A DNA stretch of 64,000 nucleotides from Adiantum capillus-veneris (GCA_014529385.2 CM043963.1:109098912-109162911), one strand, 5' to 3'. Positions 20,931 to 31,914 are shown, numbered from the stretch's first letter. Notes: generated by a model not told the origin, from the sequence alone. Numbers and translations are program-made.

Positions 20931-21102
20931 TGTCAGGACAAGGGTCCTGTACCCTAAGAACTAGGCTAGGCAAGGACTACGGCCAAGGGCCGGGCTAGGC
21001 AGTGTGGATAGGGGATCCGTCTAGGGCAAGGGGCTAGGAGCCCACCTATAAATGGAGGTTGGGAGGAGGATCCAAGAGAGCCTAGTTGCCTAGTTCCTTA
21101 CA
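20931..21102 (+). repeat. Element H 3' LTR
   Basis: 172 bp from TGTCAGG to CCTTACA with TATAAAT at 21047-21053. It keeps the TG start lost in the 5' copy. It is followed directly by CGTTC, the right half of the target duplication. Confidence 0.9.
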
Positions 21103-21139
21103 CGTTCACACACATCACTACCACATGTATATGGTAACA
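21103..21139 (-). repeat. Copia G 3' LTR, proximal part
   Basis: Minus strand, starting TGTTACCATATACATGTGG at 21139 after a purine tract (CCAGGGGGGATT), as in copia F. It stops at 21103, where H is inserted, and resumes at 15784. Confidence 0.85.
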
Positions 21140-21854
21140 AATCCCCCCTGGAGTGATGCGGTGAACGAGAGTTGGCACATGAGTAAAGGGAAGTGCCATG
21201 CCCTGAGGACATGATCAGTCCACAAAGGAGAGCAAGCCCAAAGCTTTGCAGAAAGCTTTGAGCTTCTCCGAGACAATGCCTTTGTGAAAATATCTGCAAG
21301 GTTGTCCTGTGTTGGCACATAAGCCAAGCTGATCTCTCCTGCTGAGAGCCTATCCCTGACATAGTAGTAATGCACCTCAATGTGCTTTGTGCTAGCATGA
21401 AAAACTAGTTCCTCGCAACTGCCAATGCGCTCTGACTGTCAGTGTAGATAGTGTTGGCGGTGTCTTGTTCAACACCCAAATCAGCCATAAGGTGTCTGAG
21501 CCATACACACTTAACTATAGCTGTGAAGACTGCCCTGTACTCAGCCTCACAACCTGAAGTGGCCACAATAGGTTTCTTTTTGCTCAACCATGATATGCAT
21601 GAACTAATAAGCATGAAACTAAAACCACTTGTGGACACACGCATATCAAAACAACCAACCCAATCTGAGTCCAAAAAAGCATGTAAGTTTGGCGGCAATG
21701 ATCCCCCCTTGGGATAAAACAAACCAAGATGTAAAGTGCCACTAAGGTAGCAAAAAATCCTCTTGACAGCCTGCCAATGCTTAAACCTTGGGCTATGCAT
21801 AAATCTGCTGACCTGTGAAATTGCCTGAATGAGTATTACTAGACAAAGGTGCAT
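21140..21854 (-). pseudogene. Copia G RNase H region
   Basis: Minus-strand frame with copia RNase H signs: SRFMHSPRFKHWQAVKRIF, then DSDWVGCFDMRVSTSGFSF, EAEYRAVF and TIYTDSQSALAVARN, followed by the HIEVHYYYVRDRLSAGEISL region in another frame. RNase H removes the RNA strand during reverse transcription. It matches copia F at 51640-52210. Upstream it is fused directly to the integrase-RT linker, so the RT palm is absent. Confidence 0.8.
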
Positions 21855-22481
21855 CTAATTTACTATCACGCAATGTATGCACCAGCCATTTTGGCATACC
21901 TCTAGCCTACTCATTTTCAGCCCTTTCCTCATCAAGTACATTATGTATATTTGCATCAGTAATAGGCTGATCTGTAACATTTTCGAAAACCCCCATAGGC
22001 TGTACATTTGCCTCATTGTAATTTACATTCGAACTTCCACCATTGAAAAGAGGCAACAAAGTGTCATAAATGTCTCGTGAGCTTACATTATTGTCTCTAG
22101 TACATGACAGCAAGGGTTGAACAGAATCTTCCACAAACACTACATCCCGTGAAACCAAATATGCTTTGCTTGCGGATGATACAACTTGTAACCTTTGCTT
22201 TCAACACTATAACCAACAAAAATACATTTGACAGCCTTATCATCCAATTTTTTGCGTTGTGTTTGTGGCACCAAAGCATATGCCAAACAGCCAAAAACAT
22301 GCATGTGCTCAATAGAAGGCTTTCTATCATGCCATGCTTCATATGGAGTAATAGACTGCAAAGCTTTTGTAGGACACCTCTTAAGTACATAGGTGGCACA
22401 CATGATGGCCTCAAGCCAAAAAGTATGCGGCAAAGCTTGACTTTGACCATACATCGTGCCATTTCCTCTTAGCAACACCAA
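21855..22481 (-). pseudogene. Copia G integrase C-end and linker
   Basis: Minus-strand pieces matching copia F at about 49990-50640: SQALPHTFWLEAIMCATYVL, then IEHMHVFGCLAYAL and the VENVTDQPI-type linker. A short deletion removes codons after the NGVAE-like site near 22470. The upstream cut at about 22481 is the join to the LTR of element A. The downstream cut near 21830 is the RT deletion. Confidence 0.75.
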
Positions 22482-22876
22482 GTCAACTAAACCTAAATTC
22501 ACTCATTCTCTCATTTGTGCAATTGAAGAGTGCTCTTGCTCCATCTCCATCTTCTTCTTCTTCATCTGCTTGTGTGTGTGTGTATGCGTCAGAGAGAGAG
22601 GGAGAGAGAGAGAGAGAGAGAGTGTGTGTGTGTGTGCGATTGAGCATTGCGACGGAGGCACGGCGGTGGCGAAGCGGTTGAGCACGGAGCGGCGGCGGCT
22701 CCTTCTTCTTCGCGGCGAGGAATCCTCCACGACAGCAAGCGTAGAGCGGTGAGTGACACACCATCGCCATCTTTGAGCTTACTAGTTTAGGCTTGTTGTG
22801 TGCTTGGAGCCATTTGTGGCTCGCACACAGTGTATCGGCAAGTTCCTTGCATTGACACGTGCGACATACGCGCACA
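22482..22876 (+). repeat. Element A partial 5' LTR
   Basis: Matches the last part of the 3' LTR: the start equals 34187 on and the end CATACGCGCACA equals 34442. It begins only a few bases after the position of the TATA box in the 3' LTR, so U3 is missing. It also has a (GT)n/(GA)n tract (22571-22636) and a GC-rich block to about 22780 that the 3' LTR lacks, so the two LTRs may not be a true pair. Confidence 0.75.
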
Positions 22877-22880
22877 TTTT

Positions 22881-22898
22881 TGGCGCCGTTGCCGGGGA
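22881..22898 (+). promoter_or_regulatory. Primer binding site, tRNA-Asp type
   Basis: TGGCGCCGTTGCCGGGGA lies four bases after the LTR end. It is complementary to the 3' end of plant tRNA-Asp, the primer of Athila-type elements. Confidence 0.85.
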
Positions 22899-23594
22899 AT
22901 GCCATACACTAAGCTTGAATGGCACTCTGTGCTTCTTTTGTGGTGCAATTTCAACTGTAGGAAAGGTAGGGAAGGAAGGTGTGTGTGTTGAGAAGAAGGA
23001 TTTTGTGTTGCTACTGTGTATTTCTTTGTTAATAAAGTTTTGAAAGGTTACTGTGTTTTCTCTGTGTTAAGGTCTTAGTATTAAGGTTGTTAGTTCTGTG
23101 TAATGCAAAGTACAGTAAGTAGGAAGTAGATATGTGAAAGCTAATGAAGTGTGTTAGTGTAACAGTATGTGTATTAGTTGCAAGTAGGTAGGTAGAGTGT
23201 GTGTGTGCTCGCGCGCAGGCCGCGGCGACCTTATCCCCAAAAAAAAAAAAAAGGTAGGACCGGGATTGGGAATATCTCCCAAACCCAAACCCAAGCTCAC
23301 GCTCAGGCTCAGGCTCAGGCCTCAGTTGCCCTTTAAAATTTTGTATTTTAGCTTCACACACAGCTAAAAATCGACTTTTTTGAAGACCAACGGAACTTCA
23401 GGTGACCGAACGTTGTGCTATAAAGCACACCGCGACCCTCTGAGTGATACGTTTGTTTTGAGCTATCACACACTTTAATTAAAAAAAATCGATCATTAAA
23501 AAACATTAAAAAAACGAGTGAAAACGGACGTCTAAAAAAGTAAGCAGTTAACCTTCGAAGTTATTCGTCGACGCTTGTAGGGTGCCAAAGGCAC
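22899..23594 (+). other. Element A leader
   Basis: Untranslated region between primer site and gag, with an A run at 23239-23252 and a GC-rich patch before it. No conserved frame is visible. Confidence 0.6.
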
Positions 23595-26234
23595 ATGCAT
23601 CTGCGCTCTCGTCGTGTGCTAGAGACGGAGCAACTAGAGAGAATTTTGACTTACGAAAGTTCTCAATATCCACCTACCTTAGGTTTTGGACCCTCAGCGG
23701 GGACCCAAGGTAGTACAAACCAAGACCCAAACATAGCGGCTAGTGACTCTTCATCTGACTACGACGTCATGGAGGGTTTCCCAATGCCTAATCCCGATAG
23801 CTTAAGCCAAGACATGCCTGCCATGGGCCCACGGTCTGGGCCGACCGTGCTTAGCCGCTTGAAGTAAACCTTTAGTAGTCCACTCGCTCCGAACATGGAA
23901 CTAATGATGTAAATGAGGGGGGTGGGGAAGTAAATTCTCCATTCATGACAAACGTAGACCCTATGCCCTTGGAGAATGTGCACGTGAATACTTCATTCAT
24001 TGCACCTCCTGACTCTTCAGAACTATTTTCCTCTGAGGTTATATTACCTGATGGTAGAAGCCTTGCCGAAGTGCAAGAGGTTGAGCGGTATATCTTTGCA
24101 GCGGGTCTCATGAGATTCTTGGATACAGGGAAGGCTAAACAACCGACCTTATCGCAAATGGAGACTCCCTCAGTATCAGTGTAATCTTAGCCCACAAATG
24201 ATAGCTTTACCTTTCCAATTCTAGCTCATCTTTCCCTTGATGACACCACGGCTAGCATGCCTACCCCAATGATGGGCATGCCAAGAAACATGCCATGGAC
24301 CTCATTTGTTAGTAAAGCATCACTACATGGTAGCTCAATGCCTGCAACAGTACCTACAAGTGTGTACCAATCGTATACACCTATGGGTCATCGCACTCAT
24401 GTAGTCCCTACCCTTCCCATTGTTTCAACTACCTATGCTCCAAAACCGCAACACCCAAGTTCTTATTTCCATGGGACCGTACCGGCTAGCATTAGCATGT
24501 CACATCCGACGTCTGCTATGCCTAGGGCCACACATATGAACTTTGGGCCACCACATGGCACAACATCATACCCAACGTGGAACCCAAGGGCTTCCTATGC
24601 GCCAAGCCCAATGCCAATACCTACTCCACATGTAGTCTCTGGAGCGCCTCCACCCATGGTGCCTGCTCACTTAGGTGACTTGGCAACATTTTGCTCAAGC
24701 TATTGGTCAATCTATTGCTGAGAATATGTGTAACACGCCTGATAGAGAGCCTAGAAGTAAGGCAATACAAATAGCCAAGCTCACACAAAAATTTAGTGGA
24801 GACGGGGATGTGAGAAAGCATATCGAAGTGTTTGAACAAATATGCGATTCTCTAGGAGAACACAATGACCTGCATAAGAGTAATGCTTTAAGCCTAACCT
24901 TAAGTGGGAAGGCAGGAGATTGGTATGGAACCCTAAGGGTGGAAGAAAAAACGATTTACCCCACTCTTAGGAGACTCTTCTTGAAAGAATACATACGAGA
25001 GGGAGTGCTTTGGGGTGTAGCCTCTCAACTCCAGAAAGCCCAACGAGAGGAAGGAGAGTCGGTGAGAGACTTTATTAGTCGCTTGAAGCATTTGAATTCT
25101 CGTTGTAATCCAAATGAGTGCTTCAGTAATAATCAATTGCTTGATAGATTCATTAGGGGGTTACGACATGAGGATATCTACAATGGCCTAGTCATTAGAG
25201 GTATCACCACTTGGGAAGCAGTCACCACCAATGCGATCCAATTGGAGGATAATTTAATGATTCAAGGAGAAAGAGTGTCTGTTGAGCCTAAATCTATTAG
25301 CTCGCAAGCATCAGGGCATCATCTAATGACCCTAAAGCCTATTGCTAAGGAGCCAAAGATATCTAAGATGACTTTAGCAGATCTCGCCAAGGCTATTCAA
25401 GAGAGTCTTAGAGACAATCGTTCTCCGCAAAACAATCATATGTATCCAAGAAGGGAGCAACAATGGTGCTCAGTATTCTATGGACCGCATAGTACCAGTG
25501 AATGCCCTACTTTTAGAGTAAAATTCAATGGGAATTGCAATGCCTGTGGAAGGTATGGTCATCAAGCTAAGGATTGCATAGTATTTAAGTGTGCAATGGC
25601 CAATAGACCAACCTTAGCATGGACAGACACACCTCGAGTGCTTGCATTGATGTCGGCCCCACCTCTTGAACAAACAGCACAACACATGGTCCCTAGGGCC
25701 CAAAATGTTGTTCAAACAACACCCTTACCACCTCCAGTGCTAGGACCGCAGCCACCACATCCGAGAATCACTTTAGTGAATCAAGTGGGTTGTGAGTCAT
25801 CTATTGCTTGTTTGGAAGTCTGTGAGGAAGATATGGACACTAATATTGCCTATGGGATGGATGTACTTGAAGAAAGTCCACAATACTACATGGAGGACTA
25901 TTGGGGACAAGTCAAACCTGTATATCAAGTAGCTGCTCTTATGGCAAGAGGTCAAAATATCAATTACACTGCTAAGAGACCACCTCTTCAATGCTATGAG
26001 TGTGGAGGTCCACATCGTGTAGCCGAGTGTCCTATTAGGCTACAAAAGAACACCACACTAATGCAAACCAATCAAGCGAGCACGTCTACAATGCCGATAC
26101 TCATGTGTGATCGATGTGGCATAGATCATTTGATTGCCCAATGTCCAAATAATCCAAATGCACCAAAGATCACGCCATTAAACTTGATTGAAGTTACCGA
26201 GGAGCCATCACAAGTACACATGTGGTACCAATAA
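23595..26234 (+). pseudogene. Element A gag
   Basis: Capsid/nucleocapsid gene. It starts MHLRSRRVL, has a Pro-rich middle (about 24257-24660) and then the retrotransposon gag core with W-x(n)-L spacing (RKHIEVFEQICDSL, GKAGDWYGTL, ESVRDFISRLKHL, FIRGLRHEDIY). Three zinc knuckles follow: CNACGRYGHQAKDC at 25536 (CX2CX4HX4C) and two with CX2CX3HX4C at 25992 and 26106; a degenerate fourth (WCSVFYGPHSTSEC) lies before them. Breaks: stops after residue 90, loss of about 0.5 kb near 24100 compared with fragment C, and one extra T near 24692 that shifts the frame; C lacks that T. From 24675 to 26234 the frame is open for 519 codons. Confidence 0.85.
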
Positions 26235-27064
26235 ACGTACTCACACGATCGATGCTCCAAAAACAAAATTATATTCTTGAGGAAAGAGACACGACATCAA
26301 TTGCCCAATCTCAGAAAAAGAAGAAAATACGAAGGAAGAGATCGCAAAAAGCAGCGAAGTCAGACCCCAGTTCAAAGACCAACATAGGGACTGCTGACGA
26401 TCCCGTATATATGAACGACGTTGAAGAGGATTCTGATTCAGGTGAAACCATGGAGACCAAAACGACCACTAAGATAGAAACCAACAAGGAAGATCTTCAT
26501 GAGCCACAATGGCCAGGATCCACCAAGAAGATAGGAACTTATCCAAACCCTATAGAGGAGATTGAGCGAGTCAAGCAATTAAGGAGTTTGGTAGAAGATG
26601 CCCTAAGGGATCTAGAACCAGCACCTAGGCAGATCCAGATTACAGACACAATGTTCCCTACGCAACAACAACCTCACCAAGTCCATAGACCCTTAGCCAT
26701 ACATAGTGTCATCCAAGAAGAAAGTGACTTAAAGTCATGGGAAAGTGGGCGTACTCACTTCTTGATGGAAAGAATGTTTACAGAGGGACTACCTGATCCT
26801 ATCAAAGAAATGGAGATCCCATCTTCCCCACGTCAAGGGACCGAAGTCCAAAAGCTGTCGTTAAATATTGCCAAATTGATGGATTTCATGTCTTCAGAAG
26901 TTAGAACCACCATCATGTCCAAACTATATAAAGACCCTGAGCTAGTCTCAGCTCTTCGAGCCTTCCTCAATGGAGAACTAAAGTTTGGGCTACCACAATT
27001 TGCACAGATGGATGGAGCTGGGGAGATGCTAATAGTAGTGATTCATCTAGTGACTCTTCACTAG
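26222..27064 (+). CDS. Element A linker ORF between gag and pol
   Basis: About 280 codons, overlapping the gag end by 13 bases in the -1 frame. The first codons read VPINVLTRSMLQ, which matches SINAITRAQ in the gag-end frame of element D, so the frame change probably sits within gag's last codons. It has a basic patch (KKKKIRRKRSQK), an acidic patch, a TYPNPIEEIERVKQLRSL segment shared with D (TYPHPGYEKERLKMCKEL), and MDFMSSEVRTTIMSKL, shared with D's segment before its protease. Here no protease follows before RT. Function unknown; it is part of the polyprotein. Confidence 0.55.
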   Translation: MVPINVLTRSMLQKQNYILEERDTTSIAQSQKKKKIRRKRSQKAAKSDPSSKTNIGTADDPVYMNDVEEDSDSGETMETKTTTKIETNKEDLHEPQWPGSTKKIGTYPNPIEEIERVKQLRSLVEDALRDLEPAPRQIQITDTMFPTQQQPHQVHRPLAIHSVIQEESDLKSWESGRTHFLMERMFTEGLPDPIKEMEIPSSPRQGTEVQKLSLNIAKLMDFMSSEVRTTIMSKLYKDPELVSALRAFLNGELKFGLPQFAQMDGAGEMLIVVIHLVTLH

Positions 27065-27499
27065 AGATCGGCCGTAATCGAGAATTAAACAAGAAGAGTA
27101 AGAGATATAAGAGGTGACGATATTGAGCAAATGTGCATGCTAGAATAAATGAAAATAAATCTACCGCAGAATGGGTTAATTATATAGGGGCATGTGATGC
27201 TCATCGGAAGTTGGTAGATAACTGGGGTGAATACCTTCAAAGCATTATGTGGTGTAGTCCACAACCCATTGACGTCGCACGACTAGAGGCTACATAGAAG
27301 CCAAAGTTGAGCCGTACCATAAGGAGACGACAAAATCGAGAGTTAGCTCAACAACAAAAGGAATCAGAAGTGAAATCACAGTCCACAGAACAACAGGACC
27401 CCACAAACGTACACCCTGCACACCTGAACATTTCAAATCCTATACCATAGAGGAACGTAAGGTTGTGTATACAAAGGCTTAAAAAAAAACCCTATCGGT
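27065..27499 (+). other. Element A spacer before RT
   Basis: Decayed coding sequence in a third frame, including AEWVNYIGACDAHRKLVDNW and SIMWCSPQPIDVARLEA, also present in copy B near the window end. It holds no D-[ST]-G protease motif. Confidence 0.5.
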
Positions 27500-30394
27500 G
27501 GGAGCAATGGAGCCTATGATGGTCCAGCGATAGTTAAGGAAATAGAGTTAGCAGACCCAGGAGAAGAGTCTAAACCTGTTTTCATTGCCCAAGATCTGAC
27601 AGAGACTGAGGAGTGTGTACTTAAAGATCTTCTCAAGGAATTCAGGGATATATTTTCCTGGACATATCATGATATGAAAGGTGTTCCACCTTTCGTGGCG
27701 CAACACACAATCCCCATGAATAGCATGGCTAAACCAGTTCAGCAACGACCCTACCCAATGAATCCTAAATATGAAAAAATTGTTCAAGAAGAGATTGAAA
27801 AGCTTGTGGAATGCGGATTCATATACCCTATTGAGCACTCATAATAGGTGTCTCCAATTGTGATTGTGCCAAAAAAGAATGGGAAACTCAGAGTGTGTGT
27901 GGATCTCAAGAAGGTCAATGCCGCCACTAGGAGGGACCATTACCCCTTGCCATATTCAGAACATGTGCTTGAAAGAGTTGTAGGGAAGGAAGCTTATAGC
28001 TTTTTAGATGGGTACTCTAGCTACAATCAAATCACAATTGCGCAAGAGGACCAAGCTAAAACAGCCTTTGTAACCGAATTTGGAGTGTGCGCATTTCGTG
28101 TTATGGATTTTGGCTTAACCAATGCCCCTGCTACCTTTCAAAGATTAATAAACACTGCTTTTAGAGAATATTTGAGGGAGTTTTGTGAATCTTTCTTAGA
28201 TGACCTTTGTGTTTATTACTCTTGGAAAGAACATCTATCATGCTTACGAAAAGTGTTTGAGAAGTGTAGATTGTATCGCATCTCCTTAAACCCTTTCAAA
28301 TGCCAATTTTGGGTTAAACATGGAGTCATTTAAGGGCATATAGTGTCCAAAAATGGGATTTCCACAGATGAGAGCAACATTAAAGCCATTGTTGAATTGC
28401 CACCACCTACAAACTATAAAGGAGTTCAAAAGTTCATGGGCCATGTTGGTTATTACCGATGGTTTATTTTAAACTTTGTCGAGATAGCTCGTCCTTTGTA
28501 CAAGCTCCTTATTGAGTTCCAATGGACTGCGGAGTGTGACCATGCTTATGAGTCATTGAAAAAGACCTTGACTAGCACTCCTATTCTACGAGTGCCCGAT
28601 TGGAATGTAATTTTTCATGTGCATATTGATGCATCAAACTTTGCTATTGGGTGTGTTCTAGCTCAACCAGGAGAACATAAACTGGACTACCCCATTAGCT
28701 TTGCAAGTCGTCAATTGAATGATGCCAAGAGAAACTACACCACTACAGAGCGAGAAGGTTTAGGTATGATTTATGCAGTGAAGAAATTTTGCTACTACCT
28801 TCTGGCCAACAAGATTTTGTTCTATGTTGATCATCAAGCCTTGTTGTATCTAGTAAATAAACCTTGTTCCACGGGAAGAATTACACGATGGTTGTTAATT
28901 CTCCTTGAGTTTGATTTTACCGTTGTGGTGAGACCTTGTAAAAGACATGTCATGGCGGATCATTTGTCTTGCATACCCAATGGTGAAGCCCCTACTGGAG
29001 TCGATGAAGAGTTGCCCGATACATCTCTATTCCTAGTCGAAACCATACCTGAATGGAGTGAGAAGATTGTGAACTTTCTAGTTAATGGTTTTCCACCCAA
29101 AGAGCTTCGTAAAGGCATAGCTCAAAAACTGTTGAAAGAATGTGAACCTTACGCTCTCATTGCAGGAACTCTCTACAAGCTAGGGAAGGATGATATTCTT
29201 AGGCGGTGTGCCCGTGAAGATGAGTATTTATACATACTGCAAGAAGCCCACATGGGTATAGCCGGAGGACATTTCTCAGGGGAACTAACAGCTAGAAAGG
29301 TGTTGCAATCAGGCTATTGGTGGCCTACCTTATTCAAGGATGCATCACTTTTTGCAAAAGGATGTGATGAATGCCAACGTTGCAAGATCACACAACGAAA
29401 GGATAGGATTCCCTTACATCCTGTTAAAGTGACCCAACCATTTGAAAAACAGGGTTTGGACTTTGTAGGCCCAATTACTCCGGCAGCTCGTAGCACTCAA
29501 TCTCGATATATTATCGTTGCCACTGACTATGTGACAAAGTGGGCGGAAGCCAAGGCGACATGTAAGGCTGATGCAAAATCAACTGCCAAGTTTCTCTTTG
29601 AGAACATTATTACAAGATTTGGTTGTCCCTTTGACATTGTGAGTGGCAATGGTACTCATTTTATAAATGGAGTAATAAAAGAACTCACTACCACCTTTAT
29701 GATAGCTCACCATAAGTCCACACCTTATTATCCACAAGAAAATGGCCAAGCTGAGAGCACCAACAAGACCTTAATCTCTATCTTGACAAAAACGGTGGAA
29801 GCTCATCGTAAAGATTGGGATTTAAATCTTACATCAAATCTATGGGCTTATCGTACTGCATACAAAGTTTCCATTAACTGCACACCATTCAAGATGGTGT
29901 ATGGCCAATAAGCGGTTATGCCATGGGAGTTTGTTGTTCCTAGTCTTCGAGTAGCTTCTCAAGAAGGTTGGGATGGTAACCCCTTAGTTGAGCGATTATA
30001 TATCCTTGAAAGGCTAGATGAAGAGAGGCAATTAGCTGTGCAAAATGCACTTGTGGAGAAAGATAGGAGGAAGAAATGGTTTGGCCGTCATCTAAAGAAC
30101 AAAGATATCAATGTTGGTGATAAAGTCCTTATGTATGGAGTACGTAACGAAAAGAAAAAGTTGAAATATGTGGGAAAAGGACCATATAGAGTATGTGAGA
30201 TCACCCCACAAAGAACCATTCATGTGGAGACTCTAGATGGAATTGAAACCATTGCATTCCTCAATGGGAGCAAATTTAAAAGATACTATGATCCTTTAAG
30301 TCAAGAGGAGCTACGTGCCATCCATACAAAAAAGGCAGCCAAGGCACAAATAGAATTGAAGAAGATACAAGCTCAAGCTGAGGCTAAGGAGTGA
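27500..30394 (+). pseudogene. Element A RT - RNase H - integrase
   Basis: One reading frame with stops at 27842, 27845, 28331 and 29909. RT: SPIVIVPKKNGKLRVCVD, then AYSFLDGYSSYNQI, FGLTNAPATFQRLI and the active site FLDDLCVY with both Asp. RNase H: VHIDASNFAIGCVLAQPG, TTEREGLGMIYAVKKF, FYVDHQALLYL. Integrase: H-H-C-C finger (HMGIAGGHFSGE to CDECQRCK), core GLDFVGPI and VATDYVTKWAEAKA. The second core Asp is Gly (VSGNGTHF), while the Glu in ENGQAEST is kept. The C-end has KNKDINVGDKVLMYG and KGPYRVCEI. The enzyme set would copy and insert the element; here it is dead. Confidence 0.9.
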
Positions 30395-30833
30395 CAGCAA
30401 TGCATAAGACGAAAACGAGAGGTTAACCTTGGAGTCACACATGCATTCCACGTTGAAACCGACGAGGATTGGTTGGACTCTGACTCACCTCTATGATACC
30501 CTATTGAGCTAAATAGCACCTATGGAAAAGTGCTATATAACTCCTTATTGGACACTGGTACTAAATATAATCTGTTATCATATGGGGTGTGGTGTCAGTT
30601 AGGGAAGCCACCTCTATCTGAGAGTATTAATTAAGTCAAGGGTGTTAACAAGAAAAAAACTTTGGTTTTTGGAATCTCGCACACTTCTGTCAGTTATGAC
30701 AATGGGGTTGTAGCTCAAGACTTTTTGGTCATGCCTGTTGGAACTATGGAGGGTAATATAAACCTAGGATGCACGTGGATAATAGCCACCAAACGCACTA
30801 TTGATTGGGGGACAGGGGGTGTCACAACACAGA
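30395..30833 (+). pseudogene. Protease-like domain after integrase (element A)
   Basis: The pol frame continues past a TGA at 30392 and reads YNSLLDTGTKYNLLSYGVWCQLG, with D-T-G at 30551-30559, then QDFLVMPVGTMEGNINLGCTWI, which fits the second half of retropepsins ([FV]-x-V and I-x-L-G-x-x-[WF]). Two further stops (30494, 30632) break it. Retropepsins cut the gag-pol polyprotein and normally stand before RT; no such domain is seen there in this element. It lies in frame with integrase and with the next region, so the ancestral product may have been one chain. An unrelated pepsin-like fold is possible but less likely. Confidence 0.6.
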
Positions 30834-31498
30834 AACCAACTCTTAGCCCTGCCACTCAAGCCATAGTCTCTAAGATATTGCCTCTTAAGGAAATAAAACC
30901 CAAAGAATGGAATGTTCAAGAGGTTGAACCATATGTCCCCATAGCCCAACTCTCTAGAGCTTCAACTGATGTAGTTGAAATAAAGCTTGAGACACACAAG
31001 ACCCATCCCAATATAACAAAGAAAACATACAAGTGGGTCCCTAAAGCTTCCTTAGCAACCATAGCTAGTGCTAAAAGACAGGAGCCTGGTAAGAGACGTC
31101 CCATTCATCCCAAGAAATGTAGAGAAACGTTGCGCTGGATTCGTAAAAAACTATTGAAAGCCCAAGGCTACTATAAAGGAAATGATCAAATCTGGGTGCC
31201 AAAACATAAATTGTGCTCTTACTTGTCACCGGGTCCATGTGAGCTCAATCCCATGGCTCCAAAACAAATTGAAGATTGCGGAAAGGAAAAAATCATGGAA
31301 TGCTACACACCTGCTCCAGAGCTAGTTTGGGTACCAAAGAAAGAACGATTTGTTCCACCTAGCTCAGGAACAACGAAATCAAATGAAGCTTCTTACTCTT
31401 TGTGTAGTTCCTATACGAAAATAGAAGCTTCAACACAACCTCCACCTACCATTGTACATATCCATACAAGCAAGAAAGAGTTTGCACCTCCCTTGTAA
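30834..31498 (+). CDS. WVPK-repeat region of element A
   Basis: Open frame in line with pol and the protease-like domain, ending at a TAA in 31496-31498. It has three W-V-P-K motifs (YKWVPKASL, QIWVPKHKL, LVWVPKKERF) separated by 60-70 residues, and a conserved KKLLKAQGYYKGNDQIW block. Similar W-[VI]-P-K motifs occur in element D (42794-43201), copy B (about 61600) and the remnant at 34880-35100. W-V-P-K is also known to me from linkers of some copia elements. No enzyme motif is visible; a binding or structural role is a guess. Confidence 0.55.
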
Positions 31499-31914
31499 GT
31501 TCACCCCCTACAACAATTTTGCAAATAAAATCATGGGAGAGTACCTTACCACCCTTACAACTAGATGAAACACATAGGGCGGTCGAAAACTATTGGTTAA
31601 AAGCTTCACCCATAACAACTTGGAACAATTGGTTTCAAAAGGTGACGACATCATTCCAAAAGGTATGATCTACCCAAGGAAGGGGGGAGTGTTTGCTGAC
31701 ATCCATCATTCACTTGCTTCCCTCTCAACCTTCCTCCCCGACATCTCAATCTCCAATCTTAGGGAATGTATATATAAAACCTTATACTCAAAAAACAAGA
31801 TAAAAAAGTAAAAGAGCAAGAGCCATAACACAAAATCATAAAAACACATTATGCACAAGAACACGACCCTTGTAATATTTACACTCTAACCATCATCTAT
31901 TTGCGTGTACAAAT
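31499..31914 (+). other. Element A region before the extra ORF
   Basis: Decayed continuation (WNNWFQKVTTSFQKV in one frame, shared with copy B) followed by a purine run with a GGGGGGAG block near 31683 and a TATA-like box at 31769. The leader to the ATG at 31915 is A-rich. Confidence 0.5.
31769..31778 (+). promoter_or_regulatory. TATA-like box before the extra ORF
   Basis: TATATATAAA-type sequence about 140 bp before the ATG at 31915. Copy B has GTATATAAATA in the matching place (61144-61155, minus), and both are followed by CCTTATACTC. This suggests a separate transcript for the extra ORF. Confidence 0.4.

Larger units (their letters stand above)
15785..21102 (+). mobile_element. LTR element H, 5.3 kb, short LTRs, nested in copia G
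   Basis: Direct LTRs of 172 bp at both ends (about 94 percent alike by eye), primer site right after the first LTR, polypurine tract right before the second, and a 5-bp target duplication with one mismatch (GGTTC / CGTTC). The gag frame ends with a zinc-knuckle-like motif. Traces of pol and a typical Ty3/gypsy polyprotein end (EDENSFL) support a Ty3/gypsy origin. The internal part is full of stops. The first LTR starts TA instead of TG. Confidence 0.85.
15590..22481 (-). mobile_element. Truncated Ty1/copia element G, split by element H
   Basis: Copia DNA on the minus strand in two blocks, 15590-15784 and 21103-22481, separated by element H. The blocks match the 3' half of copia element F in this window: integrase C-end, linker, RNase H, purine tract and LTR. 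The RT palm is missing by an internal deletion, and the 5' half is cut inside integrase, where the LTR of element A starts. It is thus a dead remnant. The LTR is reconstituted from 21139-21103 plus 15784-15590 when H is removed. Confidence 0.85.

Noticed and set aside
22456-22905. Frames of 75-140 codons over the partial LTR of element A
   Set aside because: They run through GT/GA tracts and the primer site; not conserved in the 3' LTR.
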